Source: Lautropia sp.
GTDB lineage: Bacteria > Pseudomonadota > Gammaproteobacteria > Burkholderiales > Burkholderiaceae_E
Assembly (NCBI GenBank): GCA_013813615.1
Contig: JACCRJ010000504.1
Coordinates: 1 to 14,496 of the forward strand
Reading direction: 5' to 3'
DNA: 14,496 nucleotides
Positions 1 through 6,988 of the stretch are shown piece after piece; position 1 is the stretch's first letter, and each line of letters opens with the position of its first letter. The position numbers and the translations under genes were made by a program. The notes under the pieces were generated by a model. That model was not told the DNA's origin, did no database searches, and saw only the letters and a list, made by a program, of their open reading frames with translations.

Positions 1-1678
1 GCCTTGCTTCACCGCCCATCCGCTCACCGGCCCTCCCGTAGTCTGCCTGCGCCCTCGCGGCGGTCACATAGCCGTTGCGCAGGTCCTCCTGCAGCAGGGC
101 CGCGTCGCGTTCAGCCGGCTCGCCGAAGCCGCCGCCCCCCGGCAGCTCCAGGACGATGCGGCGCCCCGCAGGCACCGCCACCTGCGAACCCTTGCCCGGC
201 AGCGGCGTGCCGTCGTCCAGGCTTACCCGACCGGCGTCGCCGTGCCAGCCGCCGGAGCGACCCATCGCCGGATGCGCAATCCGGTCGAACATCGCGTTGA
301 ACCGCAGCTCGTGACCGTCGGCTGCGCCGATCTCGACGACCTGGCCGAGGCCGCCGCGCTGCCGGCCAGGCCCGCCCGAATCCGGCCGCAAATCCTTGCG
401 CCATACGACGATCGGGCCGACCTGTTCGGTCGCCTCGATCGACATGGTGCGCACGCCGCTTGGAAAGGCGGTGGCGCTGAGGCCGTCGAGGCGGGGGCGC
501 GCGCCGCTGCCACCGCTGTTGAACATCAGGATCTCGGCACGCCGGCCCGTCTGCGCGCCGGCATCTGCACCCACGGCCGGCCGGGCGCTGATGTGGATGT
601 TCCACAAGGTGCCCGCGCCTTCGGCCGGGATCCTGTCGGGAAGGAAGTGGTGCAGCGCTCCAAGCACCAGGTCCGGCACGAAATGTCCCAGGACATGGCG
701 CACAGACACCGGCGCCGGCCGCAGCGCATTGAGAATGCAGCCCGCCGGCGCGACCACGTCGAAAGGTGCGAGCGAGGCGGCGTTGTTGGGAATCTCCGGC
801 GCGAGAGCGCACTTGAGCCCGTAGCAGGCGTAGGCCTTGGTGTAGATCAGCGGCACGTTGATGCCGTAGCGGCTTGCCGCCGAGGTGCCGGCGAAGTCGG
901 CCACGATGCCGTCTGCCGACGTCTTCAGCACCACCCTCATCGTGACCGGCTGGTCGTAGCCGTCCAGCACCATCTGGTTGCGGTACTCGCCGTACGGCAA
1001 GGCAGCCAGCTTCTGCAGCGTCGCCTGCCGGCTGCGCTCCAGCACGAAAGTGCCGAGCGTCTGCAAGTCGTCCAGGCAGAACTCGTCCAGCATCGCGGTC
1101 AGCCTGCGGTGCCCGATCTCGTTGCAGGCCGCCAGGGAATAGATGTCGCCAACCACCTGGTCAGCCTCGCGCACGTTGTTGCGCACGATGTTGACGAGGT
1201 CGTGGTTGACCTCGCCGCGCTCGGCGAACTTCATGATCGGGATGAACAGGCCTTCCTCGTACACCTCGCGGCCGTCCGGCCCGAAGCCCCGGCCGCCGAT
1301 GTCGACCACGTGCGCGGTGCAGGCGAAGTAGCCGATCAGGTGCCCCCTGCGGAACGACGGTGACACCACGGTGATGTCGTGCAGGTGGCCGGTGCCCTTC
1401 CAGGGATCGTTGGTGATGTAGACGTCGCCCTCGAAGATCCGCTGCGGCCCGATGTCGTGGATGAAGTGTCCCACCGCTTCGGCCATCGCGTTGACGTGAC
1501 CGGGGGTGCCGGTCACCGCCTGCGCGATCATCCGTCCGGCTTTGTCGAAGACCCCCGCCGACAGGTCGCCAGCCTCCCGCACGCTGGTGCTGAAGGCGGT
1601 CCGCACCAGCGTCAGCGCCTGCTCCTCCACCACCGAGATCAAACGGTTCCACATCACCTGCAGGTGGATGTCGCTCAT
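1..1678 (-). CDS. hyuB: Hydantoinase B / oxoprolinase-family subunit HyuB (3' end off window)
   Basis: This is the beta subunit of an ATP-dependent amidohydrolase or carboxylase of the hydantoinase/5-oxoprolinase family, expected to work in the cytoplasm with HyuA. The frame is open for 559 codons from ATG to the left edge; I checked each line and found no stop. The start reads [20 protein letters not shown], followed by the usual R-T-A-F-S-T-S-V-R-E and G-D-L-S-A type motifs. The family hallmark D-S-G-G-P-G-R-x-R-G-G-L-G sits near residue 430, and P-G-G-G-G-F-G-E-P lies near the end. Family members run to roughly 520-590 residues, so only a few C-terminal codons are probably missing. Its ATG overlaps the hyuA stop (ATGA), which suggests translational coupling. 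The substrate (hydantoin, N-methylhydantoin, 5-oxoproline or a ketone) cannot be told from sequence. Confidence 0.92.
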   Translation of the reverse strand, partial: MSDIHLQVMWNRLISVVEEQALTLVRTAFSTSVREAGDLSAGVFDKAGRMIAQAVTGTPGHVNAMAEAVGHFIHDIGPQRIFEGDVYITNDPWKGTGHLHDITVVSPSFRRGHLIGYFACTAHVVDIGGRGFGPDGREVYEEGLFIPIMKFAERGEVNHDLVNIVRNNVREADQVVGDIYSLAACNEIGHRRLTAMLDEFCLDDLQTLGTFVLERSRQATLQKLAALPYGEYRNQMVLDGYDQPVTMRVVLKTSADGIVADFAGTSAASRYGINVPLIYTKAYACYGLKCALAPEIPNNAASLAPFDVVAPAGCILNALRPAPVSVRHVLGHFVPDLVLGALHHFLPDRIPAEGAGTLWNIHISARPAVGADAGAQTGRRAEILMFNSGGSGARPRLDGLSATAFPSGVRTMSIEATEQVGPIVVWRKDLRPDSGGPGRQRGGLGQVVEIGAADGHELRFNAMFDRIAHPAMGRSGGWHGDAGRVSLDDGTPLPGKGSQVAVPAGRRIVLELPGGGGFGEPAERDAALLQEDLRNGYVTAARAQADYGRAGERMGGEAR

Positions 1679-3796
1679 CGGTCCGGCTCCGCGGCGTGGG
1701 GCCCGATGCAGCCGGCCGTCTTCTTCACCAGCAGGCAGCCGTCGGTCTGCACCACCGCCGCGAAGCCCGCGCTGAGGATGGTCGAGGTCTCGCGCTCGGC
1801 GATGACTGCCGGGCCGCTGACGCAGGCGCCGACCGGCAGGCGCTCGCGGTGAAAGACCGCAACCTCGTCGAATCCGCGGCTGGCGGCATCGAAGAGCCTG
1901 CGGGTGCCTTCCGGCGACGCCGTCGAGAGCGGCCCGGTTTCCTCGACCGGCGCAACCGGCGGCCGCGGCGAACTCGCCCGCACCGACCAGCTGACGATCT
2001 CGGCGTCGAGGCCGTCGATCGGCCTGCCGAAGAAGCGGCGGTAGGCGGATTCGAAATGCTCCTTGAGCAGGCTGCCGTCGCCGTCGGCGAAACGTCGCAC
2101 CGGTTCGATCTCCACCGGAATTTCCCATCCCTGGCCGGCATAGCGCATGTAGGCCGTCCGCTCGAGCAACGGATCGAGGTGGCCGCCGCCTTCGCGGGCA
2201 AAGGCGACCGCCTCGCCGGTGAGGCTGTCGATCAGGGTGTTGACGGCGGCGGCATCGAAGCAGGACAGGCGCATGTAGGCGCTGCGCGCGGCCTCGAAGC
2301 CGAATGGCGCGCGCAGGAAGCCGATCGCCGAGCCGACCCCCGCGCCCGGCGGCACCAGGAACCGGGCGATCCCGAGCTTCTCACACAACCGGGCCGCATG
2401 AACCGGGCCGGCGCCACCGAAGGTGATCATGGTGTAGTCGGAAATGTCGCGGCCATTCTCGATGGCGTGCACCCGCCCGGCGTTGGCCATGTTCTCGTCG
2501 ACCACCTCGGAAACGCCGTAGGCGGCGTTATCGACGTCCAGCGCAAGCGGTGAGGCGACATCCGCCTCGACGGCCTTCGCCGCCAGCTGCAGCGAGAGCT
2601 CGATGGCGCCGCCCGCGAAGTAGCCGGCGTCCAGGCGACCGAGCAGGAGGTCCGCGTCGGTGACGGTGGCGCGGGTGCCGCCGCGCCGGTAGCAGGCTGG
2701 ACCCGGCTCGGAGCCTGCGCTCTGCGGCCCGACCCGGATCTGGCGCATCACGTCGACGCCGGCCATCGACCCGCCACCGGCACCGATCTCCACCATCTCC
2801 ACCACGGGAACCGAGATCGGCATGCCGCTGCCTTTCTTGAAGCGGTAGGTCCGCGCCACCTCGAAGGTTCTCGCGGTCTTCGGGTCGAACTGCTCGATCA
2901 GGCAGATCTTCGCGGTGGTGCCGCCCATGTCGAAGGACAGCGCCGCATTCAACCGGTAGCGACGGGCGATGTCGGCCGCGAAGATGGCGCCGCCCGCCGG
3001 CCCCGACTCCACCAGCCGGACCGGGAACTCGATCGCGGTCGCCGCCGAGATGATGCCGCCGCCGGAGTGCATCATCAGCAGGGGACAGGAGGCACCGGCC
3101 GCCTGCAGGCAAGCCACCAGCCGGTCGAGATACGACTTCATCAGCGGCCTGACGTACGCATTGGCGCAGACGGTATTGAACCGCTCGTACTCCCGCATCT
3201 GCGGGGACACCTCGGAGGAGATCGAAACCGACAGCGCCGGAAGGCGCCGCTGCAGCACGTCGCGCATCCGTTGCTCGTGCACGCCGTTGACGTAGCTGTG
3301 CAGGAAGCCGACGGCGACGCTCTCGTAGCCCCCTGCCGCGATCGCGGCGGACACTTCCGCCATGTCGGCTTCGCCGGCGGGCAGCAGTACCCGGCCGGCC
3401 GCGTCGATTCGCTCGCCGAGCGTGAAGCGGTCGCAGCGCGGGATCAGCGGCGGCGGCAGCCTGATGTCCAGGTCGTACTGCTCGAAGCGGCTTTCGGTGC
3501 GCATCTCGATGACGTCGCGAAAGCCGGCGGTGGTGACGAAGGCGGTGCGGGCGCCGCTGCGCTGGATCAGCGCATTGGTGGCAAGCGTCGTGCCGTGGAT
3601 GATTGTCGCGATCTCGGCGATGCCGATGCCGGCCTGCCACCACCTCCTGAAGGACGGCGAGGATGGCGCGCTCCGGAGCGGCGTAGTCGGTCAGGATCTT
3701 GGCGGTGAAGAGCCGGCCCGCGACCTGCAGCGCCACGTCGGTGAAGGTGCCGCCGATGTCGATGCCGGCGCGTGCCGGCCCTTCGCCTGAACCCAT
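1675..3796 (-). CDS. hyuA: Hydantoinase A / oxoprolinase-family subunit HyuA, frameshifted near its N-terminus
   Basis: This is the ATP-binding alpha subunit that pairs with HyuB. From the ATG at 3796 the frame gives D-I-G-G-T-F-T-D (residues 13-20), the first phosphate-binding loop, and runs normally to about residue 53. The rest is in another frame: [10 protein letters not shown] (about 67-76 in the rebuilt protein), [15 protein letters not shown] (about 288-296), G-A-G-G-G-S (about 338) and the C-terminal S-G-P-A-V-I-A-E. The span is 2122 bases, not a multiple of three. Removing one base near 3637-3644 gives 706 residues, normal for the family. The downstream frame is open only back to a stop at 3691-3693 and its first ATG is at 3504, which would drop both N-terminal motifs. 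I therefore see one gene with a one-base lesion or a sequencing error. It follows yggT by 34 bases; that gap holds a 6-bp hairpin (3813-3830) and no clear ribosome site. Confidence 0.85.
3637..3644 (-). other. Apparent one-base frameshift site in hyuA
   Basis: The plus strand reads CCACCACC here, GGTGGTGG on the coding strand. As given, the upstream frame reads GAG GTG GTG GCA GGC and loses homology at once. Deleting one G gives GAG GTG GTG CAG GCC GGC ATC, which joins V-L-Q-E-V-V to A-G-I-G-I-A-E and then the conserved H-G-T-T motif. The short repeat is a plausible place for polymerase slippage or a miscalled base. The exact base is ambiguous within the repeat. I see no slippery heptamer or other sign of programmed frameshifting. 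Confidence 0.8.
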
Positions 3797-3830
3797 CGTG
3801 CGACCCGGCAGCGGCAGCGCCCCGGCTGCC

Positions 3831-4382
3831 TCAGCCGCCCATCAGCGCCGGGATGCTTCCCGGGTGCACGAACGCCAGCAGCACCTGGATGAGCAGGATC
3901 GCGACCAGCGGCGAGAGGTCGAAGTTGCCGACGAGGGGGATGATCCGGCGCAGCGGCGACAGGATCGGGTCGGCAAGCTGGTTCAGCGCGGGTGCAAGGG
4001 GCGCATAGGGATTGATCAGCGACATGATCGCCATCAGGATGATGATGCCCATCATCAGGTACAGGGACCAGCGGATCAGCCAGATCAGCGCGAGCAGCAG
4101 GACCGGGCCGGGGCTGGGGGTTCTGCCGCTCAGCAGGAAGAACAGCAGCGCTACGATCAGGGACACCGCCACCGCGGCGATCGTGCTGGGCCAGTCCATC
4201 TGCCGGGTCGGCTTGACGATCCGCCCGAGCGGCTTGACCACCCAGTCGGTCAGCGCATTCACGAATTGCGACACCGGATTCTGCGGACTGAGGTGCACGC
4301 GCCAGGCGTAGGCTCGCAGCACGCAGGTGCTGGCGAACAGGCTCCCCACCGTCTCAATCAGCATCCAGATGATCGGATTCAT
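3831..4382 (-). CDS. yggT: YggT family integral membrane protein
   Basis: A 183-residue membrane protein of the YggT family. The precise biochemical role of the family is unsettled. Hydrophobic stretches lie at about residues 4-26, 66-86, 92-123 and 156-173. The two-fold pattern typical of double-YGGT proteins is visible: each half has a helix followed by an N-P motif and an amphipathic segment ([13 protein letters not shown] near 46-58; [14 protein letters not shown] near 136-149). I chose ATG 4382 (M-N-P-I-I-W). The longer frame back to 4433 would begin inside a terminator's A/T run and add a non-family segment. There is no strong ribosome site; GAGAA lies about 11-15 bases upstream. Two terminator-like structures end only about 22 bases upstream, leaving little room for a private promoter. 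hyuA follows by 34 bases and may be cotranscribed. Confidence 0.9.
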   Translation of the reverse strand: MNPIIWMLIETVGSLFASTCVLRAYAWRVHLSPQNPVSQFVNALTDWVVKPLGRIVKPTRQMDWPSTIAAVAVSLIVALLFFLLSGRTPSPGPVLLLALIWLIRWSLYLMMGIIILMAIMSLINPYAPLAPALNQLADPILSPLRRIIPLVGNFDLSPLVAILLIQVLLAFVHPGSIPALMGG

Positions 4383-4404
4383 ATGGGGACGATTCTCGCA
4401 CAGG

Positions 4405-4426
4405 AAAAAAATCGCGCCTCTGGCGA
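4405..4426 (-). terminator. Weak second terminator-like hairpin before yggT
   Basis: On the minus strand a CGCC-AGA-GGCG hairpin (4415-4425) is followed by CGA and seven T residues. The stem is only 4 bp. It repeats the 14-base AAAAAAATCGCGCC block of the stronger terminator 27 bases away, so it may be a decayed duplicate or a backup terminator. Confidence 0.4.
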
Positions 4427-4431
4427 ACCGC

Positions 4432-4458
4432 AAAAAAATCGCGCCCCGGAAGGCGCGA
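4432..4458 (-). terminator. Rho-independent terminator of the histone H1-like gene
   Basis: On the minus strand TCGCGCC and GGCGCGA form a perfect 7-bp stem around the loop TTCCGG, followed directly by seven T residues. It lies about 85 bases downstream of the histone H1-like stop codon and is correctly oriented for that gene. Confidence 0.82.
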
Positions 4459-4517
4459 AGGTGACTCTGACTGCGCCGCCGCGTATCTCAGCGACGGCTT
4501 GTTCTTGTGATTTCAGC

Positions 4518-4529
4518 TTCAGGCCTGAA
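4518..4529. repeat. Perfect 12-bp palindrome downstream of the histone H1-like gene
   Basis: TTCAGGCCTGAA is self-complementary and lies between the histone H1-like stop codon and its terminator. It could be a minor hairpin in the 3' untranslated region or a protein site, or chance. Confidence 0.35.
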
Positions 4530-4541
4530 AGCCGCGCTCCG

Positions 4542-5105
4542 CTACGGACGGTTGCCCGTGGGAAACGGCCATGCCGCAGCAGGATTCGCTGCAGGCGCGG
4601 CGGCCGGCGCAGCAGCCTTCGCTGCAGGCGCGGCCCGTTTCTTGGCCGCCTTCTTGGCCGGCTTCTTGGCTGCCTTTTTCGCAGCTGGCTTCTTGGCTGC
4701 GGGTTTCTTGGCAGCCTTCTTCGCCGATTTCTTGGCAGGCTTCTTGGCGCCCTTCTTCGCAGCAGACTTCTTGGCCGCTGTTTTTTTGGCAGCCTTCTTC
4801 GCCGCTTTCTTGGCAGGCTTTTTCGCCGCTTTCTTAGCCGCTTTCTTCGCCCCTTTCTTCGCCGCAGGCCTGGACGACTTCTTCGCAGCAGGCTTCTTCG
4901 CGGCTTTCTTCGCCGCCGGCTTCTTGGCCGCTTTCTTCGCCGCAGGCTTCTTCACCGCCTTTTTGGCAGCAGGCTTCTTCGCAGCGGCCTTCTTGGCGGG
5001 CCTCTTCACGGCCGATTTAGCGGCAGGCTTCTTTGCAGCGGCTTTCTTGACAGCAGGCTTGGCAGCGGACTTCTTTGCTGCGGCTTTCGGTTTGGCAGTT
5101 GCCAT
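4542..5105 (-). CDS. Histone H1-like lysine/alanine-rich DNA-binding protein
   Basis: A 187-residue, extremely basic protein made almost entirely of lysine, alanine and proline, with recurring A-A-K-K-P-A-A-K-K type units of 4-8 residues from about residue 8 to 165. A single interruption, S-S-R-P, falls near the middle. The last 20 or so residues are alanine/proline rich, largely lack lysine, and end W-P-F-P-T-G-N-R-P. It resembles the C-terminal tail of eukaryotic H1 and bacterial proteins such as the Bordetella H1 homologue and AlgP. By family these bind DNA non-specifically and compact the nucleoid or modulate transcription. There is no folded domain, signal peptide or membrane segment. 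A good ribosome site, AAGGAG, lies about 9 bases before the ATG, and a clear terminator follows. Repeat number varies easily in such genes, so length is a poor guide to orthology. Confidence 0.88.
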   Translation of the reverse strand: MATAKPKAAAKKSAAKPAVKKAAAKKPAAKSAVKRPAKKAAAKKPAAKKAVKKPAAKKAAKKPAAKKAAKKPAAKKSSRPAAKKGAKKAAKKAAKKPAKKAAKKAAKKTAAKKSAAKKGAKKPAKKSAKKAAKKPAAKKPAAKKAAKKPAKKAAKKRAAPAAKAAAPAAAPAANPAAAWPFPTGNRP

Positions 5106-5475
5106 TACAGTACTCCTTGAAAGGAAGTTGCTTTAAAGGAAGCCCGTAACAAGGAAGCCCCCGATCCAACCGGATCAGATGCTCGCTTGTTGTACGGGCT
5201 ATTCATCGGCGCAGACGTCGTGTGATGTTTACCTACGCTAATGAATCTGGTGTGACCCCGGTTCCCGCTGCGAACCACGCTGGTCTTCACGCGTAGTTTG
5301 AGCGACGAGGTCAAGCTGCCGCTCCGGCTTTGCGCCGGAAGCTGGCAAACAGCTGACGAAAGGAAGGGAAGTGTGGCGACGGCATCTCCATGCACGGCAG
5401 ACACCATGCCTGTTTTCAGTACGCGCTTCCCCTGCAACTCCCTCAAGGCATTTTCCTGAATGCGGCGATCCGCTT
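5106..5475 (-). other. 370-base gap between nrdB and the histone H1-like gene
   Basis: No gene I can support. On the minus strand it holds a short hairpin TCCGGC-GCAAA-GCCGGA (5323-5339) with no T run, so it is not a convincing nrdB terminator. It also holds a small inverted repeat GATCC-GGTT-GGATC (5163-5176) and three spaced copies of a CTTCCTT-type motif (about 5121-5160). A possible 33-codon open frame (5105-5206) ends in TAATG, overlapping the next start codon. I could not identify a convincing sigma-70 promoter here, though the histone H1-like gene presumably has one. Confidence 0.5.
5323..5339. repeat. Short hairpin downstream of nrdB
   Basis: TCCGGC and GCCGGA form a perfect 6-bp stem around a 5-base loop. 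A flanking AGCT on each side could extend the structure past an unpaired stretch. Without a T run it may stabilise the nrdB 3' end rather than terminate. Confidence 0.35.
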
Positions 5476-6747
5476 CTAGTCCCAGGCCAGCGCGCCGCCG
5501 GTCTGGTATTCGGTAACTCGCGTCTCGAAGAAGTTCTTTTCCTTCTTCAAGTCGATCATCTCGCTCATCCACGGGAACGGATTCTCCTCGTTCGGGAAGA
5601 GCGGGTCCAGCCCGATCTGCTGCGCCCGCCGGTTGGCGATGAAGCGCAGGTAGCCCTTGAACATCGACGCGTTGAGGCCGAGCACGCCGCGCGGCATCGT
5701 ATCCTCAGCGTAGGCGTACTCCAGTTCGACTGCCTTCTTGAACTGCAGCCGGATGTCGTCGCGGAAATCCGGCGTCCACAGGTGCGGGTTCTCCAGCTTG
5801 ATCTGGTTGATCAGGTCGATGCCGAAATTGCAGTGCATCGACTCGTCGCGAAGGATGTACTGGTACTGCTCGGCCGCGCCGGTCATCTTGTTCTGCCGCC
5901 CCAGCGCGAGGATCTGCACGAAGCCGACGTAGAAGAACAGGCCTTCCATCAGGCAGGCGAAAACGATCAGCGAGCGCAGCAGCTTCTGGTCATTCTCCGG
6001 CGTGCCGGTCTTGAACATCGGGTCGGTCAACGTGTCGATGAACGGAATCAGGAATTCGTCCTTGTCGCGGATCGACTTGATCTCGTGATACGCGTTGAAG
6101 ATCTCCGACTCGTCCAGCCCCAGCGACTCGGTGATGTACTGGTAGGCATGGGTGTGGATCGCTTCCTCGAACGCCTGGCGCAGGAGGAACTGACGGCATT
6201 CGGGCGCCGTGATGTGCCGGTAGGTGCCGAGCACGATGTTGTTCGCCGCCAGGGAATCGGCGGTCACGAAGAAGCCGAGGTTTCGGCTCACCAGCCTGCG
6301 CTCGTCATCGGTCAGCCCGCCCGGCGACTTCCAGAGGGCAATGTCGCGGCTCATGTTCACTTCCTGCGGCATCCAGTGGTTGGCGCAGGTGGCGAGGTAC
6401 TTGTCCCACGCCCACTTGTACTTGAAGGGCACGAGCTGGTTGACGTCGGAAGCGCCGTTGATGATGAACTTGTCTTCCACCCGGACGCGGCGCGAGGAGG
6501 CTGCGGCGAGGCTGCCATCTGCCGCGCCATCCGCCGCAGCGGGCCGGGACGCGGCGACGTTCGGCCCAGGCGCAAGCCTCGACGGCGCGATGGCGAGGTC
6601 TTCCTGGAAGACGCGCGAAGCATCCGGAGGGGATGGGCGGGCAGCCGGGGTAGGTCGAATGACGTCCGGCGAAGCGGTGGACCGGTCGGTCCGGGATGCG
6701 GGCCTGTCAGCAGGCCTTACGGAAAGTGGTTCGTCCCAGGAAAGCAT
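5476..6747 (-). CDS. nrdB: Class Ia ribonucleoside-diphosphate reductase, beta subunit
   Basis: The small radical-bearing subunit of aerobic ribonucleotide reductase. It houses the dimetal centre and passes a radical to NrdA for dNTP synthesis in the cytoplasm. All expected ligands are visible: D164, E195 and H198 in [10 protein letters not shown]268, and E302 and H305 in R-D-E-S-M-H. The radical tyrosine is Y202, four residues after H198, so this is not the Phe-bearing chlamydial type. The C-terminal tail [13 protein letters not shown] is the segment that docks on NrdA. At 423 residues it is long for a beta subunit because about 90 residues of Pro/Ala/Ser/Arg-rich sequence precede the conserved [10 protein letters not shown]. 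The start M-L-S-W-D-E-P resembles betaproteobacterial homologues as I remember them, which supports this ATG. It lies 241 bases after nrdA, with its own probable promoter at 6835-6863. Confidence 0.97.
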   Translation of the reverse strand: MLSWDEPLSVRPADRPASRTDRSTASPDVIRPTPAARPSPPDASRVFQEDLAIAPSRLAPGPNVAASRPAAADGAADGSLAAASSRRVRVEDKFIINGASDVNQLVPFKYKWAWDKYLATCANHWMPQEVNMSRDIALWKSPGGLTDDERRLVSRNLGFFVTADSLAANNIVLGTYRHITAPECRQFLLRQAFEEAIHTHAYQYITESLGLDESEIFNAYHEIKSIRDKDEFLIPFIDTLTDPMFKTGTPENDQKLLRSLIVFACLMEGLFFYVGFVQILALGRQNKMTGAAEQYQYILRDESMHCNFGIDLINQIKLENPHLWTPDFRDDIRLQFKKAVELEYAYAEDTMPRGVLGLNASMFKGYLRFIANRRAQQIGLDPLFPNEENPFPWMSEMIDLKKEKNFFETRVTEYQTGGALAWD

Positions 6748-6834
6748 CTAATCTCTCGCTTCAGGTATAAGGAGTTAACAGCGCTTACTAACTACTTGTA
6801 CTGACGCGAGATTCACCGGTTATGCACTGAGCGA

Positions 6835-6863
6835 ATCATACGTCAGCTGTATAGCAGTTGCAA
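6835..6863 (-). promoter_or_regulatory. Sigma-70-like promoter for nrdB
   Basis: On the minus strand TTGCAA (6858-6863) and TATGAT (6835-6840) are separated by exactly 17 bases. Each hexamer matches the consensus at four of six positions. It lies in the nrdA-nrdB spacer, about 87 bases before the nrdB start. I found no NrdR-box-like palindrome around it. Confidence 0.6.
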
Positions 6864-6988
6864 CGGGTTTAAGTAAATTCAACTTGACTTTGATGGCGTC
6901 CACACGACGTTTAGTCGCAGATCTTTTCCGTGATGAGGACGCTGCGAGCTCGCCGCACGCAGCAGTCATCCGCCTGCGGCGACACGCG

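Noticed and set aside
242..1363. Long plus-strand open frame over hyuB
   Set aside because: It is antisense to a clear family protein, has low-complexity Arg/Ala/Val-rich content and matches no family I know. GC-rich DNA gives such frames opposite real genes.
2528..3796. A 422-residue minus-strand protein starting at the hyuA ATG
   Set aside because: Only the first 53 or so residues look like HyuA. The rest is Arg-rich out-of-frame sequence, so this is the hyuA frameshift, not a separate gene.
3831..4433. Longer yggT start at 4433
   Set aside because: The extra 17 residues would be encoded within terminator sequence and do not look like the family.
3699..5120. Long plus-strand open frame spanning the hyuA start, yggT and the histone H1-like gene
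   Set aside because: It crosses several genes and a terminator on the other strand. Its Leu/Arg/Gly repeats are just the reverse of the Lys/Ala codons.
5371..6804. Plus-strand open frame opposite nrdB
   Set aside because: It mirrors nrdB, which carries all metal ligands and the radical tyrosine.
6820..6969. A 49-codon minus-strand frame in the nrdA-nrdB spacer
   Set aside because: It has no good ribosome site, lies across the likely nrdB promoter and shows no recognisable motif.
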